In this document: piece after piece, positions 40,160 through 51,167 of the stretch
Numbering within the stretch: position 1 is the stretch's first letter
Layout: the number at the start of each line of letters is the position of its first letter
Made by a program: the position numbers and the translations under genes
The notes under the pieces: model-generated
What the model was told of the DNA's origin: nothing
The model's database searches: none
What the model saw: the letters and a program-made list of their open reading frames with translations, nothing else
Source: Circinella umbellata
Lineage: Eukaryota > Mucoromycota > Mucoromycetes > Mucorales > Lichtheimiaceae
Reading direction: 5' to 3'
Length of the DNA: 52,938 bases
NCBI GenBank assembly: GCA_025093555.1
Contig: JAIWNF010000117.1
Location: forward strand, 1 to 52,938

Positions 40160-41032
40160 ATGACTGGTGAAAACACACGTTCCATACATAATATTACTAC
40201 CTCATCCGAGGCCAGTAAACGCAAGATTACCAAGTTTCTATCTGAACCCAAGGAATTTTCTGGCTCTACTAATGAAAGAAATCCATTAAGTTGGTTCCGC
40301 CATGTTGATCGTATTCGTCGAGGGTTAAACCTTGGCGATGATGAAGCCATATTAGTTGCTACTTCACACTTTTCTGGTCGTGCTGAGCTATGGTGGGATA
40401 CCATTGAATCTGAAGTAAAAACATGGGATGTATTTACTGAACGATTTAAAAAACAATTTGCTGACGATCTTGAAGACTTATGGTGGTCAGAAATTGAAAA
40501 TAAAAGACAAGCTGATGACGAATCGGTAGATGATGTAGCGTTGTCTCTTCGAGAGTTATTTAATTTGGTGAAGATCCACGATGAGTCCTTTCAAGTTCGT
40601 TCCTTACTTCAAGCATTAAAACCCGAATTGGCATATGAATTAGAAAAGAAAGGACGACCTGGTACCTGGGAAGAAACTGTCATGAAAGCAAGACAAATCG
40701 AGTTAGTTATGAATAAGTACAAGCTTTCTGGTTTTAACTTTCCATCTAAGCAATTTACCCATCACCAAAATAATACACCATCTAAAGAAAGTAAACCAAA
40801 TATTAATTCATTCAAGGACAATTCAAGTATCGCCAATGAGTCTATTGGTTCGACCTTATCGGAACTCATTGAAGGAATGCGTACATTAAAAATAAATTTG
40901 GTTGATCAAGGTCAAAGAAGGAATAATGGTGTTAAAGCGTCATTCAAGTGTTTTACATGTGGTGAAGAAGGACATCGTTCGAATGAATGCCCAAGTAAGA
41001 AACCATCGGGAAAAGCCAGTGGACACCAATAG
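40160..41032 (+). CDS. gag: G3 gag polyprotein
   Basis: 290 residues from ATG 40160, 26 nt after the LTR. Capsid-type region: EFSGSTNERNPLSWFRHV, AELWWDTIESEVKTW, TERFKKQFADDLE, DDVALSLRELFNLV, LLQALKPELAYELE. After a Ser/Asn-rich linker, one zinc knuckle CFTCGEEGHRSNEC. The motifs parallel the G4 gag. The heptamer GGGAAAA lies seven codons before the stop. The frame is intact. Confidence 0.93.
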   Translation: MTGENTRSIHNITTSSEASKRKITKFLSEPKEFSGSTNERNPLSWFRHVDRIRRGLNLGDDEAILVATSHFSGRAELWWDTIESEVKTWDVFTERFKKQFADDLEDLWWSEIENKRQADDESVDDVALSLRELFNLVKIHDESFQVRSLLQALKPELAYELEKKGRPGTWEETVMKARQIELVMNKYKLSGFNFPSKQFTHHQNNTPSKESKPNINSFKDNSSIANESIGSTLSELIEGMRTLKINLVDQGQRRNNGVKASFKCFTCGEEGHRSNECPSKKPSGKASGHQ

Positions 41033-41051
41033 ATAAGGGCGTTGGTGTCCA
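41008..41051 (+). other. G3 gag-pol -1 ribosomal frameshift signal
   Basis: Heptamer G GGA AAA (41008-41014) in gag frame, a 5-6 nt spacer, then a perfect 9-bp stem GGACACCAA (41021-41029) with TTGGTGTCC (41042-41050), extendable by T-A outside and T-G inside, around a 10-12 nt loop. The gag stop codon lies inside the hairpin. Slippage leads to AGC CAG TGG ACA, the pol frame. Confidence 0.88.
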
Positions 41052-43623
41052 ACAAGACAAAAAAACCCTTAATCAAGAAAATAAAAACGGTGCAAGTTTG
41101 GTGGGAAACGTAGAAGTTTTCAACACACAAAAAAGATCGGCGGACGACGCACTTTTATCCGAAAAAGGTGGAATGACGAAACGTAATGGAGGTTCTGGTA
41201 ATAATGTTGATGCTGCAAGTATGAGTGGTGTGGAAAAAACTGGTGAAAAAGAAAAAGGAATTTTACGACGCGCGGCTCCAAAATCAAGAAGAAAACCCCC
41301 AAGACGATTAGCAGTCCACGTACCGAAAAAGGATATATGGAGGCGCCTCAGTCAGCTGGACTCAGGATTAACTATTGCAGATTGGTTGTCCTTAGATAAA
41401 CAAGCATATTTTGATATTCGTGATGGTTTACGCTACTTACACGGTCGAAAACCAAGAACAAATGCTGCTACTAGATCGAGTAATCGGCGCGGTCAAATTA
41501 ACATAGCACAAGTCATGGAAGATTCAAGAGAAGAACAACTGGATGATGACTGGGCCACTGAAGAGGACGACAGCTGGGCTTCTGATTCGAGCGATTATGA
41601 TGACAGATCTATGAATGATTTTTATGACTCTGACGATACTGAAATGGAATATCCATATGATTTGAAAAAAATGCAAAACAGTCGTCCTATGCGCGCTCCT
41701 ATCGTTATTAATGGTGGATGCATAGAAGCAATTTTTGATTCTGGTGCAAGTGTCAGTGTTATCAGCAAGTCTTTGGCGGAAAAATTAAACCTCAAACCAA
41801 CGACCGATTCTTTACAATTGTCATCCCTTGGTGAAACTACTGGTCCTCCCTGTAAAATTGTTACTGACGTACCTATCAGAGTAGCAGGCAAACTTAGACC
41901 TGAACATATGTGTATAATGGATACAGATCGATCAGTATGTTTGATAGGCATGACGTGGTTCCGTGCTCATAGTATTAGGCAAGATCACACCGATTCTACA
42001 ATTGTTATACCAATTAAACAAGGTCGTGATTCAGTAATTCTTCAAGGAATTGAACAAGATATTGTTACAGAAGAGCACGTTATTTTTGCCGTAAATGTTA
42101 TAAATCAAGAAAATGAGAGTGATAACAAGAAAGAAATTAATAATAACCAAGATAAAATACGTCCAATTAATTTGAACTCTTATGAAGATGATGTACATAC
42201 GCTTATTGTTGGTGCCGATAATCCGCGCGAAGAATATCCCGAAGAAATGATGGAATTAGTTGATGACTACAAGCACTGTTTCGTAGAATATAGTGGGCTT
42301 GGATGCATCAGTGGTGTCGAGCACGATATTCCTGTTAATGATTCAACTCCAATCAGATTAAGACCGTACCGGCTTACTTGGGAAGAAGAAGATTATCTTC
42401 GAAAAGAGCTACAAGAATTACTAGATCTTGGTCTTATCTCTCCATCTGATGGAAAATGGACATCTCCTATATTTTTTGTCAAGAAAAAAGATTCAAGTTT
42501 GCGCTTAGTGGTGGATTACCGATTATTAAATCAAAAAACTATACAAGATGCTCATCCACTCCCAAATATTGATGATATTCTTGGTTCCATGGGGGGAGCA
42601 CGCTATTTTACCACCTTAGATGCCGCAAGCGTGTATTGGCAGATTCCTCTGACTAAGGAAGCAGCTGAACGGTCTGGTTTTGTTTGCCCTTTTGGAACCT
42701 ACACTTAGAATGTCATGAGTTTTGGCTTAACCTCTGCACCGGCCAGTTTTACTAGAGCTATGCACAAGATACTTGGAAAATATATTGGAAATTTTATCTA
42801 TGTTTTTATTGATGACATAATTGTTTTCAGTAATTCATTACCTGAACATGTTGAACATGTACGTTTGGTATTTGAAGCTTGTGATGCTGCAAATCTACGA
42901 CTCAAACTATCCAAATCCTGTTTTGGTCAATCGCAAGTGGAATACTTAGGTCATATTGTATCTGATCAAGGACTAAAGCCATCACCAAGAAATACTATAA
43001 AAATTCACCAACTCCCACCTCCAACTGGAGTAGATACTGTTCGCTCTCTTCTGGGACTAACTGGATATTACCGCAAGTTTTGCTCCGACTACGCGTTGAT
43101 CATGCAACCCATTTCTAAACTACTTCGTCAAGGTGAACCATTCGAATGGGGCCCCGAACAAGAAGCGGCCTTTATTCATATCAAGATCGTGTTAGCTGGT
43201 GAACCATTATTAGCTTTTCCTTCAAGAGAACAAATACAGATTTTAACAACAGATGCTTCAGGAACAGCATTGGGGGCAATACTTTCTCAATCTCCAACTG
43301 GTAGTTCGGATGGCGAAACAGTAATAGCCTATGAATCAAGAGTTTTGCGTGGTCCAGAATTGCGTTACTCAACAGTTCATCAAGAAGCTTTAGCCGTTTG
43401 TTGGGCGATTCAAAAGTTTCGTCATTATTTATCTGGTCGTCACTTCATCTTAAGAGTCGATAATGCAGCTGTGTCTTTTGTGTTTAACAGCAAGAAACCG
43501 TCTAAACTTCTACGATGGGCAGCTTATCTGATGGATATGGATTTTACGGTAGAGCATCATCCTGGTAGAAATAATCCCGCTGATGCACTAACAAGGCTGG
43601 TTGAAAAGGAAGAAAGTAATTAA
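41014..43623 (+). pseudogene. pol: G3 pol: protease, reverse transcriptase, RNase H, one stop
   Basis: Read in the -1 frame. A Lys/Arg-rich leader includes WRRLSQLDSGLTIADWLSLDK, a segment shared with G4. An acidic stretch with DDTEMEYPYD precedes the aspartic protease (AIFDSGASVSVIS). RT has SPIFFVKKKD, LRLVVDYRLLNQKT, MSFGLTSAPASFTRA and FIYVFIDDIIVFSN (FIDD box). RNase H has ILTTDASGTALGAI, VHQEALAV and ILRVDNAAVSF. It ends HHPGRNNPADALTRL. TAG at 42706-42708 interrupts RT at GTYT*NV (probable Trp, TGG to TAG). Integrase is not in this frame; it is encoded downstream beyond a non-coding spacer. Confidence 0.92.
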
Positions 43624-43960
43624 TAATATATATTCCTGTTATTTCCTATCAAGTTATCTTTCAAAAATTTACCTTCCTTTCCGAACCCTCTCGTCCTAAT
43701 TATTATTTTAGCATTAAAATTAGTTTATTTTTTTACCTTCTGAATTTCTTCTACCTTATACTTATCGTTTTAAATCGTGATTTTCTTTTAACCATTCCTT
43801 TTTATGTATACAAGATGAATAATTACTCCATTCCTTAAAATTTTTTTTTTTTGATAACCTAATTATATGATTGGCAACTTATATAAATAACCTTATGAAA
43901 TAAATTTTATGAAATATCCGTTCTTTTTACTTTTTACAAAAAAAGGGGTCAATTTTATTC

Positions 43961-43995
<35 letters not shown>

Positions 43996-44046
43996 CAGTT
44001 CTGAGGTGTTAAAGCCTTATATTAAGCCTAACGCTTATTTTAAAAT
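43624..44046 (+). other. T-rich spacer between RNase H and integrase frames of G3
   Basis: 423 bp with stops in all frames, ending in a run of 30 T (43963-43992) followed by AATCAG and the integrase ATG at 44047. The same arrangement, with a longer spacer, occurs in G4. It could be an untranslated region for a separate integrase message or reinitiation. An intron reading was tested and does not give a joined frame. Confidence 0.5.
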
Positions 44047-45314
44047 ATGGATTACCCATCATATCTTGCCTTATATCACTATTTGGCAAATAAACGTTAC
44101 CCTATTGGAGCAACTGAAACGATTAAAAGGCGCTTACGGGACCAAGCTACTAGATATCAAGCAGCTGGTGGCAAAATATATCGAAGAACTGAGTACAAGA
44201 AAATTCTTGGAACCGAACTTTTACATGAAGGAAATATTAACGAACTTATTAAAATGGTGCATAATGAAGGACATTTTGGTGTCAAGAATACCTGGCATAA
44301 ACTGCGATTACAATATACTGGAACTGCATTAACGAACAAAAGAAATCGTCAAAACATGTTATACCTGTCAGTTCCGCAAAAGAATCCCAAGAAAGAGGTT
44401 TACCGAAGGACAGCCAATTCCTGTACCTGCCTCACCTTTCTATATGATTGGTTGTGATGCTGTTGGACCCACTGAACCCACTGTAAGAGGAAACCGCTAT
44501 TTGTTAGTAGCTATTGATTACCTTACACGTTGGCCCGTTGCTAAGGCAGTACCTAATATCAATGAAGAAACCACAGCACAATTTTTATTCGAGGAGGTAG
44601 TACAAAATTTTGGTGTTCCTCATTACTGCTTAACGACAGAGGAAGTAATTTTACATCTCGTTATGTACATGGTTTCTTGAAGAACCTTGGTTGTCGTCAT
44701 ATTACCACAACCAGTTTTAGAGCACAAGTGAACGGTGCTTGCGAGCGTCTAAATTCTGTATTAGTCAACACCATTGCTAAGTTGGCACAAGATAAAGATA
44801 AACTTGATCGATGGGATGAGTTTACTGGATCCGCTTTGATGGCCTTGAGAACTATGCCAAATGATTCAACACGGTATACACCTGCAATGCTTCTTTATGG
44901 ACAAGAAATAAGAACTCCTCCATTTGGCCAGCACCTCGTCAAGACTATATTGAAGGAGAGTTAGACATTGAAGTAGCACGTCGTGTGGAAACTATTAAAA
45001 AGATGACTGATACGCTATGCAAGGATGCCAAAGACAGATCATTACAAGAACGAAAAAGACATAAAAAATATTACGACCGTTTTGTTCATCCACGAAAGAA
45101 ATTCGCTGTGGGAGAACAAGTTTTAATGAAGGACCAACATCCAAAATCAAAGTTTCATCCAAAATGGCTAGGACCAATGACAGTAACTAAGGCTACGATT
45201 ATGGAGTGTACTACTTGGCTGGCCCAAATTCTCGAAAAATACAAGGTGCAGTTAATGGTGAGTACTGATTCCGTATTATCAACATTCCCGTATGATTCCA
45301 GACGTACAAGTTAA
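44047..45314 (+). pseudogene. G3 integrase, frameshifted
   Basis: ATG 44047 opens MDYPSYLALYHYL, matching the G4 frame at 51939. The zinc domain HNEGHFG is visible, but its second half is frameshifted near 44335. The catalytic domain follows in other frames: MIGCDAVGPTEP (first Asp) and YLLVAIDYLTRWPVAKAV at 44444, a break where TDRGSN should be (44640), then VNGACERLNSVL (Glu) at 44677. The C-terminal part (44985-45314) has FAVGEQVLMKDQH and KWLGPMTV, a GPY/F-like module, and no chromodomain. At least four indels make it non-functional. Confidence 0.88.
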
Positions 45315-45545
45315 ACGCGCTGAACAACAGTTTCGGCCTGGATTGAACGAACAGAAGATTAATATTTTTTTTTATTATTTTGATCCATTTATTTCTTATT
45401 ATTTTTCTTTTTATTTTATTCTATTATTACTTCGTTGTTTTATTCTCATTTCATTCTAACTTCTCTATGTATTTTTCATTAGTCATTCTTTTATTGTTGT
45501 AAACTATTATACTTCTAAACCCTTTATGTATTTCGCTTGGCCTAT

Positions 45546-45555
45546 AGGGGGAGAT
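45546..45555 (+). promoter_or_regulatory. G3 polypurine tract
   Basis: AGGGGGAGAT directly before the 3' LTR. Confidence 0.75.
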
Positions 45556-46324
45556 TGACACGCTGTGGAACGGATTATCCGGCCAAGCTGTTAATGCCCT
45601 ATATTCATCCAAAAATGCTTACATAATCAACCCTGAAACCATACATCTTTCCATCCGATTCATCATTTCCCTAATCATCCGTAATTATTAATCTACTTAA
45701 ACCATTCAACACTCTTTCACATCTTTATTACATCCATATTTTTAGATCCTTTTCCTTCAACCATTTTCTAGTCTACTATTTTCTAACTCACATCACACTA
45801 TTTTATAGACTTATTTTAGTTTATTTTTTTTAGTTTATTTATTTTAGTTTATTTATTTTATTTTCCAGTTCCCATGCTTTTCATCCATGTTAGATCCGAT
45901 TCCTTATTTTTTATGTTGTCCTACTATATTTCTATCTTTTATCCATTCCTTTAGTTGTCAATTACCTTATAATTATTAGTGTTATCATTATCATCATTAT
46001 CATCCTGCCAACACATAATTAGAATTTTCCATCATAAAAACCATCCCTATAAATAATCATCAAATTTTTAGTAATAAAAAAAATATCGAAGAATTCACCT
46101 TTCATTATTTCCTGTTGGAATCAATCCGTTTTTCCTGTAATAGTTTCGTTATTGGATTAATTGTTGTTTGTTCTGGTATAAACATAATTATTCCACCCCT
46201 TTTGTTATTTTCTATTGTTATTTTTATCTTGCAGTTACTGGCTGTGTCCATTTTATTTTATTTTCTTATTATTTTACCCTCACACCCGGAGGATTATCTT
46301 ATTTTCCCTGTGCCGTCCGTGTCA
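45556..46324 (+). repeat. G3 3' LTR
   Basis: 769 bp, same ends as the 5' LTR. Followed by TTATT and then the G4 LTR, so two elements are separated by 5 bp. Confidence 0.92.
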
Positions 46325-46329
46325 TTATT

Positions 46330-47526
46330 TGACACGTTGTGTGGTGTATTTCCCGGCCTCACCCACTTAACAACAAGGTCTAGACCCAAAATCTCTTTTC
46401 TGTTCTTGATTGGCTCGGATGGAAAATTTATTCTTCCGTAGTCAATCATACTATTCCCTTTTCCGTCTATCAAAACCCATCAACTCAATCCGTTATCATT
46501 TATTTCTTTTCTACCTTTCTTTACTTTATTGATTATTCTATTTTGTTAACATTTTCGTTATTTTTCATTATCTTTATTATTCCTTTTTCGTTACCCGTGT
46601 ACTCTTGCATTATTCTTATTTTATTTTTATCTTTACCATTTTCATACTTCTTTATTCTCATACGTTTGATCCGTATAATTTCCTTTTTTTATCTATTTAC
46701 TATTTTCGTTATCATCCTATCCATTTTATTGTCATATTTTCTTGTTGTCAACTACTCCCTTTTTCCTTATCTTATTTTATGCGTTCACTTATTTTTCTTT
46801 TTATCGAAATATCATGATCCCGTGTACTCATGATAATATCTTCATATTTTACTCTATGTTCATTATTATTATTAATATTTTTCTATCTTATATTTCTCTA
46901 TCTGGTTGTCATTAACCTCTTAATCCTTATACACCCTCTATATCCATTATTCACGTTTATCTACCTTAACCCTCCTCGATAATATTACTATTATCACATT
47001 ATCATACTGTCAATTTTATATTTTTCATGTAAATTTCCTTTCTATTATCCTCATTATACCTTATCTCATTTATCTTGTTGTCTTTACTCTTATTCTTAGC
47101 CCGTACCTTTATTTTTCTTTATTACGATTGCATTGTGTTTACCGTAGAATAGTTATTAGAGAACTATTATTTTAAAATTGATTTTTGAAAGATATATAAG
47201 GCGTCGCCTTAAACAATAAAGAAAGGACGAATTTTATCTTTTCGATCCGGATAGTAACTTTGACTTTACTTTTGATTTTATTTATTTTTATTTCGTATTG
47301 ATTTTGTTTGACAGTTGATTTGGATAATCACTGTGATATTTTTATTTTATTTATTATCTTCTTTTCTATTTCTACCTCTTTACTTTCACTACACTCAACC
47401 CGTAACTTCTTTGAACCCTTTTATTTTATCTTATTTTATTTTATTATACTCCTTCTTAAATTTTTATTTTATTTTACCTTTATTTTTATACTTACTTTTT
47501 ATCACATTCAAGCACCACACGTGTCA
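46330..47526 (+). repeat. G4 5' LTR
   Basis: 1,197 bp, TGACACGTTGTGTGGTG...CAAGCACCACACGTGTCA. The 3' end matches LTR-X, LTR-Y and the decayed copy. Left spacer TTATT. Confidence 0.88.
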
Positions 47527-47529
47527 AAT

Positions 47530-47544
47530 TGGGGGGTCGACCGG
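47530..47544 (+). promoter_or_regulatory. G4 primer-binding site
   Basis: TGGGGGGTCGACCGG, 3 nt after the LTR, identical to the site beside LTR-Y. Confidence 0.7.
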
Positions 47545-47625
47545 GATCATAACAGAAGGAAATCGTGTCGTGCCAGTATTATTACTTACCGTTACTTATT
47601 TATTTACTATATTTTTTTTTACAAC

Positions 47626-48446
47626 ATGTCCGATACCATACATAACAAGATCTTTAAATTTATTTCTGCACCGGGAACCTTCTCTGGAACGAAGAGAGGT
47701 GAAAATCCAACCGTCTGGCTTGGTGAAATTAGGCGTTTGTGGCAAAGGGGAAACTTTACTGACGATGAAGTGTTGTTAATTGCCGGTTCCAATCTGAAAG
47801 GTCAAGCTGGTCTCTGGTGGACGTCATTGGAAGATTCGATCATAACTTGGGATGCTTTCGAGGAAGCTTTCCGTGCACGATTTATTTGGCTGAACATCGA
47901 GAAGCTTGGTGGTCCGAGATTGAAGCGATAAAGCAACAAGATAATGAGTCGGTGGAAAACGTAGCATACAAGTTACAAGAATTGTTCGATTTGGTTGGTC
48001 CGGTTGATGAAATCTTCCAAATCCGATATTTTACACAGGCCATCGATCCCAAAATTGCTTACCGAATGGAAGAATCAGGAGTCTCTACGTCTTGGAAACA
48101 AGCGGTCAATAAAGCTATACGTATTCAAAACGCGCAAAAGAAATATTTAAGTAATCAAGAACTTACTCAAGGCCAAGGTGTCAAGGATCAAGTCGGTGCT
48201 TCTGTTGGTATTCCTCAGTCAGCAGTCTCATCGTCTATAAAACCTGAAGATTCTGTATCCCAAACAAATACTCTTTTATCTCAAGTAGCCGAAAGTTTGA
48301 AGGCGTTACAACTACAATTAAATTCGCAAGTAACAACAAGAGGGCCTACTCCGCCAAATTACCCACCCCGTCCTCCACCAAGATGTTGGCAGTGCGGTGA
48401 AATCGGTCACGTCTCGAGTCGGTGTACACATTCTGGTCAACAATAA
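47626..48446 (+). pseudogene. gag: G4 gag with one frameshift
   Basis: ATG 47626 starts MSDTIHNKIFKF, then FSGTKRGENPTVWL, GLWWTSLEDS and TWDAFEEAFRARF. A one-base loss near 47885 moves the remainder to another frame (LAEHREAWWSEIEA, VENVAYKLQELFDLV). It ends with PPNYPPRPPP and a zinc knuckle, CWQCGEIGHVSSRC. A TAA at 48444-48446 ends gag 11 nt before the slippery heptamer; in the intact family the frame probably continued past it, since both G4-type copies have coding-like sequence (GNQGNG) beyond. Confidence 0.88.
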
Positions 48447-48457
48447 GGTGGTAACCA

Positions 48458-48500
48458 GGGAAATGGCAACGGACGGCAGTAAAGGGTGATACTGTCGTCC
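48458..48500 (+). other. G4 gag-pol -1 frameshift signal
   Basis: Heptamer G GGA AAT (48458-48464) in gag phase, 6-nt spacer, 11-bp stem GGACGGCAGTA (48471-48481) with TACTGTCGTCC (48490-48500), one G-T pair, 8-nt loop. The -1 frame continues TGG CAA CGG ACG into pol. Confidence 0.82.
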
Positions 48501-51167
48501 CTAACAATTATTCACCTAGTAAAACAATTCACAAGAAGGCCGTCATACCAGTCTAAGGTCAATTTGATTCAAGCCGCTGAGGTCTATGCTGTTGGAGGAA
48601 GGAAAAGAGGCGCGTCAGACACTTCATTAATAACAAATGTTCGTGGAGGTAAAAGAATAAATGAATCACAGAAGTTACCTTTATTAAACCAACAAGTAAC
48701 AATGGCGTCGTCATTCCGCAAATTACCAAGTACATCGTTCCAACAAGTAACTCCGAATAAACCTGTAGACAAGCAGAATAAAACTCCAAGGAAAAGACCA
48801 ATGCCAAGAAAATTACAAGTTGATTTAGACAAATCCGATGTATGGAATAAATTAAAAGAAATCGACTCGGGTTTAAGTATGGCTCAATGGTTGGCGCTCG
48901 ACAAGCAAGCGTATGCAGACGTTCAGGATGGACTTAAATTCTTACACGGTAGAAAAACAATGAACAAATCGGACCAAGTTATGGACGTTAACGCATTGGA
49001 AATCGATTCAAATGATAGTGGTCAAGAAACTGATTGGGAAAGTACTTGGTCGGAAGCGCCAAGCCATAGTAATGACTCGGATTCAGATGAAAAGGATGAT
49101 GACGGTGATTCGGCAACAGAAAATATTTATGATGATGATCATTTGGGTTCTGCGGAAAATGACGACTACGATTCGGATGATACTGAATACAATTATCCGT
49201 ATGACCTCCAAAACATGAAGAAGAGTATTCCGTTACGTGGTCCCGTTGTAATTAATGGTCAAGTCGTTCAGGCGATTTTCGATTCTGGTGCGAGTATGTC
49301 GGTAATTAGTCAATCTTTGGTTGATAATTGCATTTGGTTTCGAGTGGTGACAAGTTGGCCATGTCTACTATGGATGAGAATTCAAATCGGGCTTGCGAGA
49401 TCGTAAGAGATGTACCAATACGAGTAGCGGGAAAATTACGCCCAGAGCATATGTGTATCGAAGCAACAAATAAGCGTGACTTGTGTCTCCTAGGTACTAC
49501 TTGGTTCAGAGCCTACGGTATTACTCCAAAAATTGAACAATCAATTCTCAACATTCCAACCAAGCACGGACGTGGTTTCGTCGAGTTACAAGCTGATTAC
49601 CCCGAGATTAGTAATATCAAAGGAAAAGCCAAGGAAGTTTTCGCTGTCATCGTCGATTTGGACGAAAAAGAAAAATCGATGCCAGAAAAAGGACCAGAAG
49701 AAAATGATCCCGAGTTAAAATTTTATATTGAAGAAATACAAGGCCTAGTCGAATCCGAAGATGAGGAAAAAGCGATTGATGAATTACCTAAGGAACTTAA
49801 AAATACATTGAATCAGTTCAAGGACATATTTTATGAAAATAATGGGTTAGGTCGGGTAACTATTGCAGAACACCATATCCCTACTACTACTGATACACCT
49901 ATTCGCTCAAAACCATTCCGTTTGTCCTGGGAAGAAGAAAAGCACTTACGCGAAGAGATTCAGAATATGCTCGAACTTGGTCTAATACGTCCGTCGACTG
50001 GTTGATACTCGTCCCCGGTATTTTTCGTACGTAAGGCTAATGGTAAATTACGTTTGGTGGTTGATTACCGTGCGCTGAACAAACAATCAGTGGTTGAAAA
50101 TTATCCGTTGCCGCATATCGATACCTTGTTGAGTTCGTTGGCAAGTAATGGTCCTCCGGTTTATTTCTCGACCTTAGATGCTGCTCAAGGATATTGGTAG
50201 ATTAAAATGGGTGACGATTCTGTTGAAAAAACAGGTTTTATTTGTTCTGCTGGTACTTTTGTTTTTAACGTTATGCCGTTTGGACTAGCTTCTGCCGCCG
50301 CAACTTTCCAACGTACCATGACTACGTTATTATCTTCTTATATCGGTGACTTCGTACAAGTTTTTATTGATGATATCATTGTCTATTCGTGTTCGTTGGA
50401 AGAACATTGTCGTCATTTGCAGTTGGTGTTTGATGCCTGTCGATCGATGAACTTACGGTTGCGACAAGAAAAGTGCGTGTTTGCCGCAAAGAAGGTCCAA
50501 TATTTAGGTCATACTGTGTCTGCTGCCGGTGTTGAACCCAATAAAAAGAATGTCGAAAAGTTGTTGTCGATGAAAGCACCTGTTGACTGTAAAGGAATTC
50601 GCTCGGTATTGGGAATGGCCGGTTTCTATCGTCGTTTTGTGCCGTTATATGCTAAGGTGGCAGAACCTTTGTCGTGTTTGTTGAAGAAAGAAAAAGATTT
50701 TGTTTGGGGAAAAGATCAGGAAAAATCTTTTTTGGCGTTAAAGCAGGCTTTAACACAGCCACCCGTCCTTTCATTCCCAGATCAACATCAAAAACAGATA
50801 CTTACTACGGATGGGTCTGGTCAAGGATTATCAGCTATTTTGTCTCAAGTACCTTTAGAAGGCGGTGAAGAAACGGTGGTCGCGTATACTTCTCGTGTAG
50901 TCCGAGGTGCCGAAAAATCATATGCAGCCACTCACTTGAGGCGTTAGCTTGGTTTGGGCATGTAACAAGTTCCGCCATTATCTGGCCGGTTGGGAATTCT
51001 TGGTGCGCACTGATCACTCTTGTCTGCGATTTATTTTTGGACCTCATTCAAAACCTCCAAGTCCAAAAATACAAAGATGGGCGGCCGCATTAATGGAATT
51101 CAATTTCACGGTGGAATACATCAAAGGTGAAAATAACCCTGCTGATGCCTTATCACGATTATTATAA
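48464..51167 (+). pseudogene. pol: G4 pol: protease, reverse transcriptase, RNase H, broken
   Basis: A leader with KRGASDTS and a Lys-rich linker, then WNKLKEIDSGLSMAQWLALDK and the acidic DDTEYNYPYD (shared with G3 and the decayed copy), protease (AIFDSGASMSVIS), RT (RLVVDYRALNKQ, MPFGLASAAATFQ, VFIDDIIVYS), RNase H (LTTDGSGQGLSAI) and the end NNPADALSRLL at 51167. Breaks: stop near 48555, frame change near 49330-49400, TGA at 50003-50005 (probable Trp), TAG near 50198-50200 (probable Gln) and a frameshift near 50945. Integrase is separate downstream, as in G3. Confidence 0.9.

Larger units (their letters stand above)
39381..46324 (+). mobile_element. G3: Ty3/gypsy retrotransposon, partly decayed
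   Basis: 6,944 bp with LTRs of 754 and 769 bp and TTAT on both sides (39377-39380, 46325-46328). Order: LTR, primer-binding site, gag, pol (protease, RT, RNase H) by -1 frameshift, a 423-bp T-rich spacer, integrase as a separate frame, about 240 bp of T-rich non-coding DNA, polypurine tract, LTR. The RT frame has one stop and integrase several frameshifts. It is the third of four stacked elements upstream of the second tRNA. Confidence 0.95.

Noticed and set aside
43614..43998. An intron joining RNase H to integrase in G3 (GTAATT ... T-run AATCAG)
   Set aside because: The splice product runs into a stop or a frame other than the integrase frame, and G4 lacks an equivalent acceptor before its integrase ATG.
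46543..46833. Phe/Leu/Tyr-rich ORFs in the G4 LTR and other T-rich LTR parts
   Set aside because: These are T-rich LTR sequence without start context or domains; equivalent frames are not conserved between LTR copies.
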